Positions 6,574 through 6,693 of a stretch of DNA of 6,693 nt are shown one piece after another. Every line of letters begins with the position of its first letter. Position 1 is the first letter of the stretch. The stretch covers positions 1 through 6,693 of the forward strand of contig JANXRR010000097.1 of NCBI GenBank assembly GCA_025356795.1, written 5' to 3'. This DNA is from Bacteroidia bacterium (GTDB lineage: Bacteria > Bacteroidota > Bacteroidia > Cytophagales > Cyclobacteriaceae). The position numbers and the translations under genes were made by a program. The notes beneath the pieces were generated by a model. It did no database searches and was not told the origin of the DNA. It saw nothing but the letters and a program-made list of their open reading frames with translations.

Positions 6574-6693
6574 ATGTCTGAAATTGCAACAAAAGTAAAA
6601 CAGATTATTATTGACAAACTTGGCGTAGAAGAGTCTGAGGTAACACCTGAGGCAAGCTTTACTAACGACCTTGGCGCAGACTCATTAGATACA
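6574..6693 (+). CDS. acpP: Acyl carrier protein, N-terminal part (partial)
   Basis: The first 40 codons are present and the gene runs off the window edge in frame. The protein carries growing acyl chains on a 4'-phosphopantetheine arm during type II fatty-acid synthesis in the cytoplasm. The sequence begins [20 protein letters not shown] (helix I), then the loop [16 protein letters not shown], and reaches the attachment motif D-S-L with Ser37 (codon 6682-6684), the position of the modified serine in E. coli AcpP when Met is counted. The remaining helices are outside the window. The ATG at 6574 is preceded by an A-rich leader (ACATTAAAAAAC) without a Shine-Dalgarno, as is common in Bacteroidota. 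It is divergent from the IPExxxVDY-pyk operon. In related genomes fabF and rnc usually follow, which the next bases would show. Confidence 0.96.
   Translation, partial: MSEIATKVKQIIIDKLGVEESEVTPEASFTNDLGADSLDT

Overview
The window is ordinary chromosomal sequence from a member of the Bacteroidota, most likely of the Cytophagales type. The grounds are: AT-rich DNA; start codons preceded by A/T-rich stretches with no strong Shine-Dalgarno sequence; signal peptides ending in Ala-Gln; a small protein of the Bacteroidota-specific IPExxxVDY family next to pyruvate kinase; and a promoter-like TTTG / TAnnTTTG pair before acpP. The genus cannot be named from this sequence alone.

Layout, left to right. 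(1) The 3' end of an NFACT/RqcH-type ribosome quality control gene (+), cut by the window edge. (2) A secreted protein of unknown function with a CBM9-like beta-sandwich signature and a Gly-rich loop (+). It converges, with a single base between the two stop codons, on (3) a DUF1624/HGSNAT-like polytopic membrane protein (-). (4) A secreted S9-family serine peptidase with an N-terminal beta-propeller and a complete Ser-Asp-His triad (+). It converges on (5) pyruvate kinase (-). The two are separated by 24 bases, and a 12-bp perfect hairpin that begins inside the peptidase's last codons looks like a shared bidirectional terminator. (6) The IPExxxVDY-family protein (-) lies 5 bases upstream of pyruvate kinase and forms a two-gene operon with it. 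(7) The first 40 codons of acpP, acyl carrier protein (+), are transcribed divergently from that operon across a 191-base regulatory region.

The genes on the left are unrelated: translation rescue, a secreted protein, an envelope protein and extracellular peptide breakdown. The right-hand third is a central-metabolism locus. Pyruvate kinase feeds pyruvate towards acetyl-CoA, and acpP opens the fatty-acid synthesis cluster on the other strand. No CRISPR array, insertion sequence, tRNA, rRNA, phage or defence gene was seen, and nothing amounts to a clear new system. The points most worth a second look are the conserved but unexplained IPExxxVDY-pyruvate kinase pair with its altered motif, the hairpin built into a coding end, the 1-base convergent junction, and the uncharacterised CBM9-like secreted protein.
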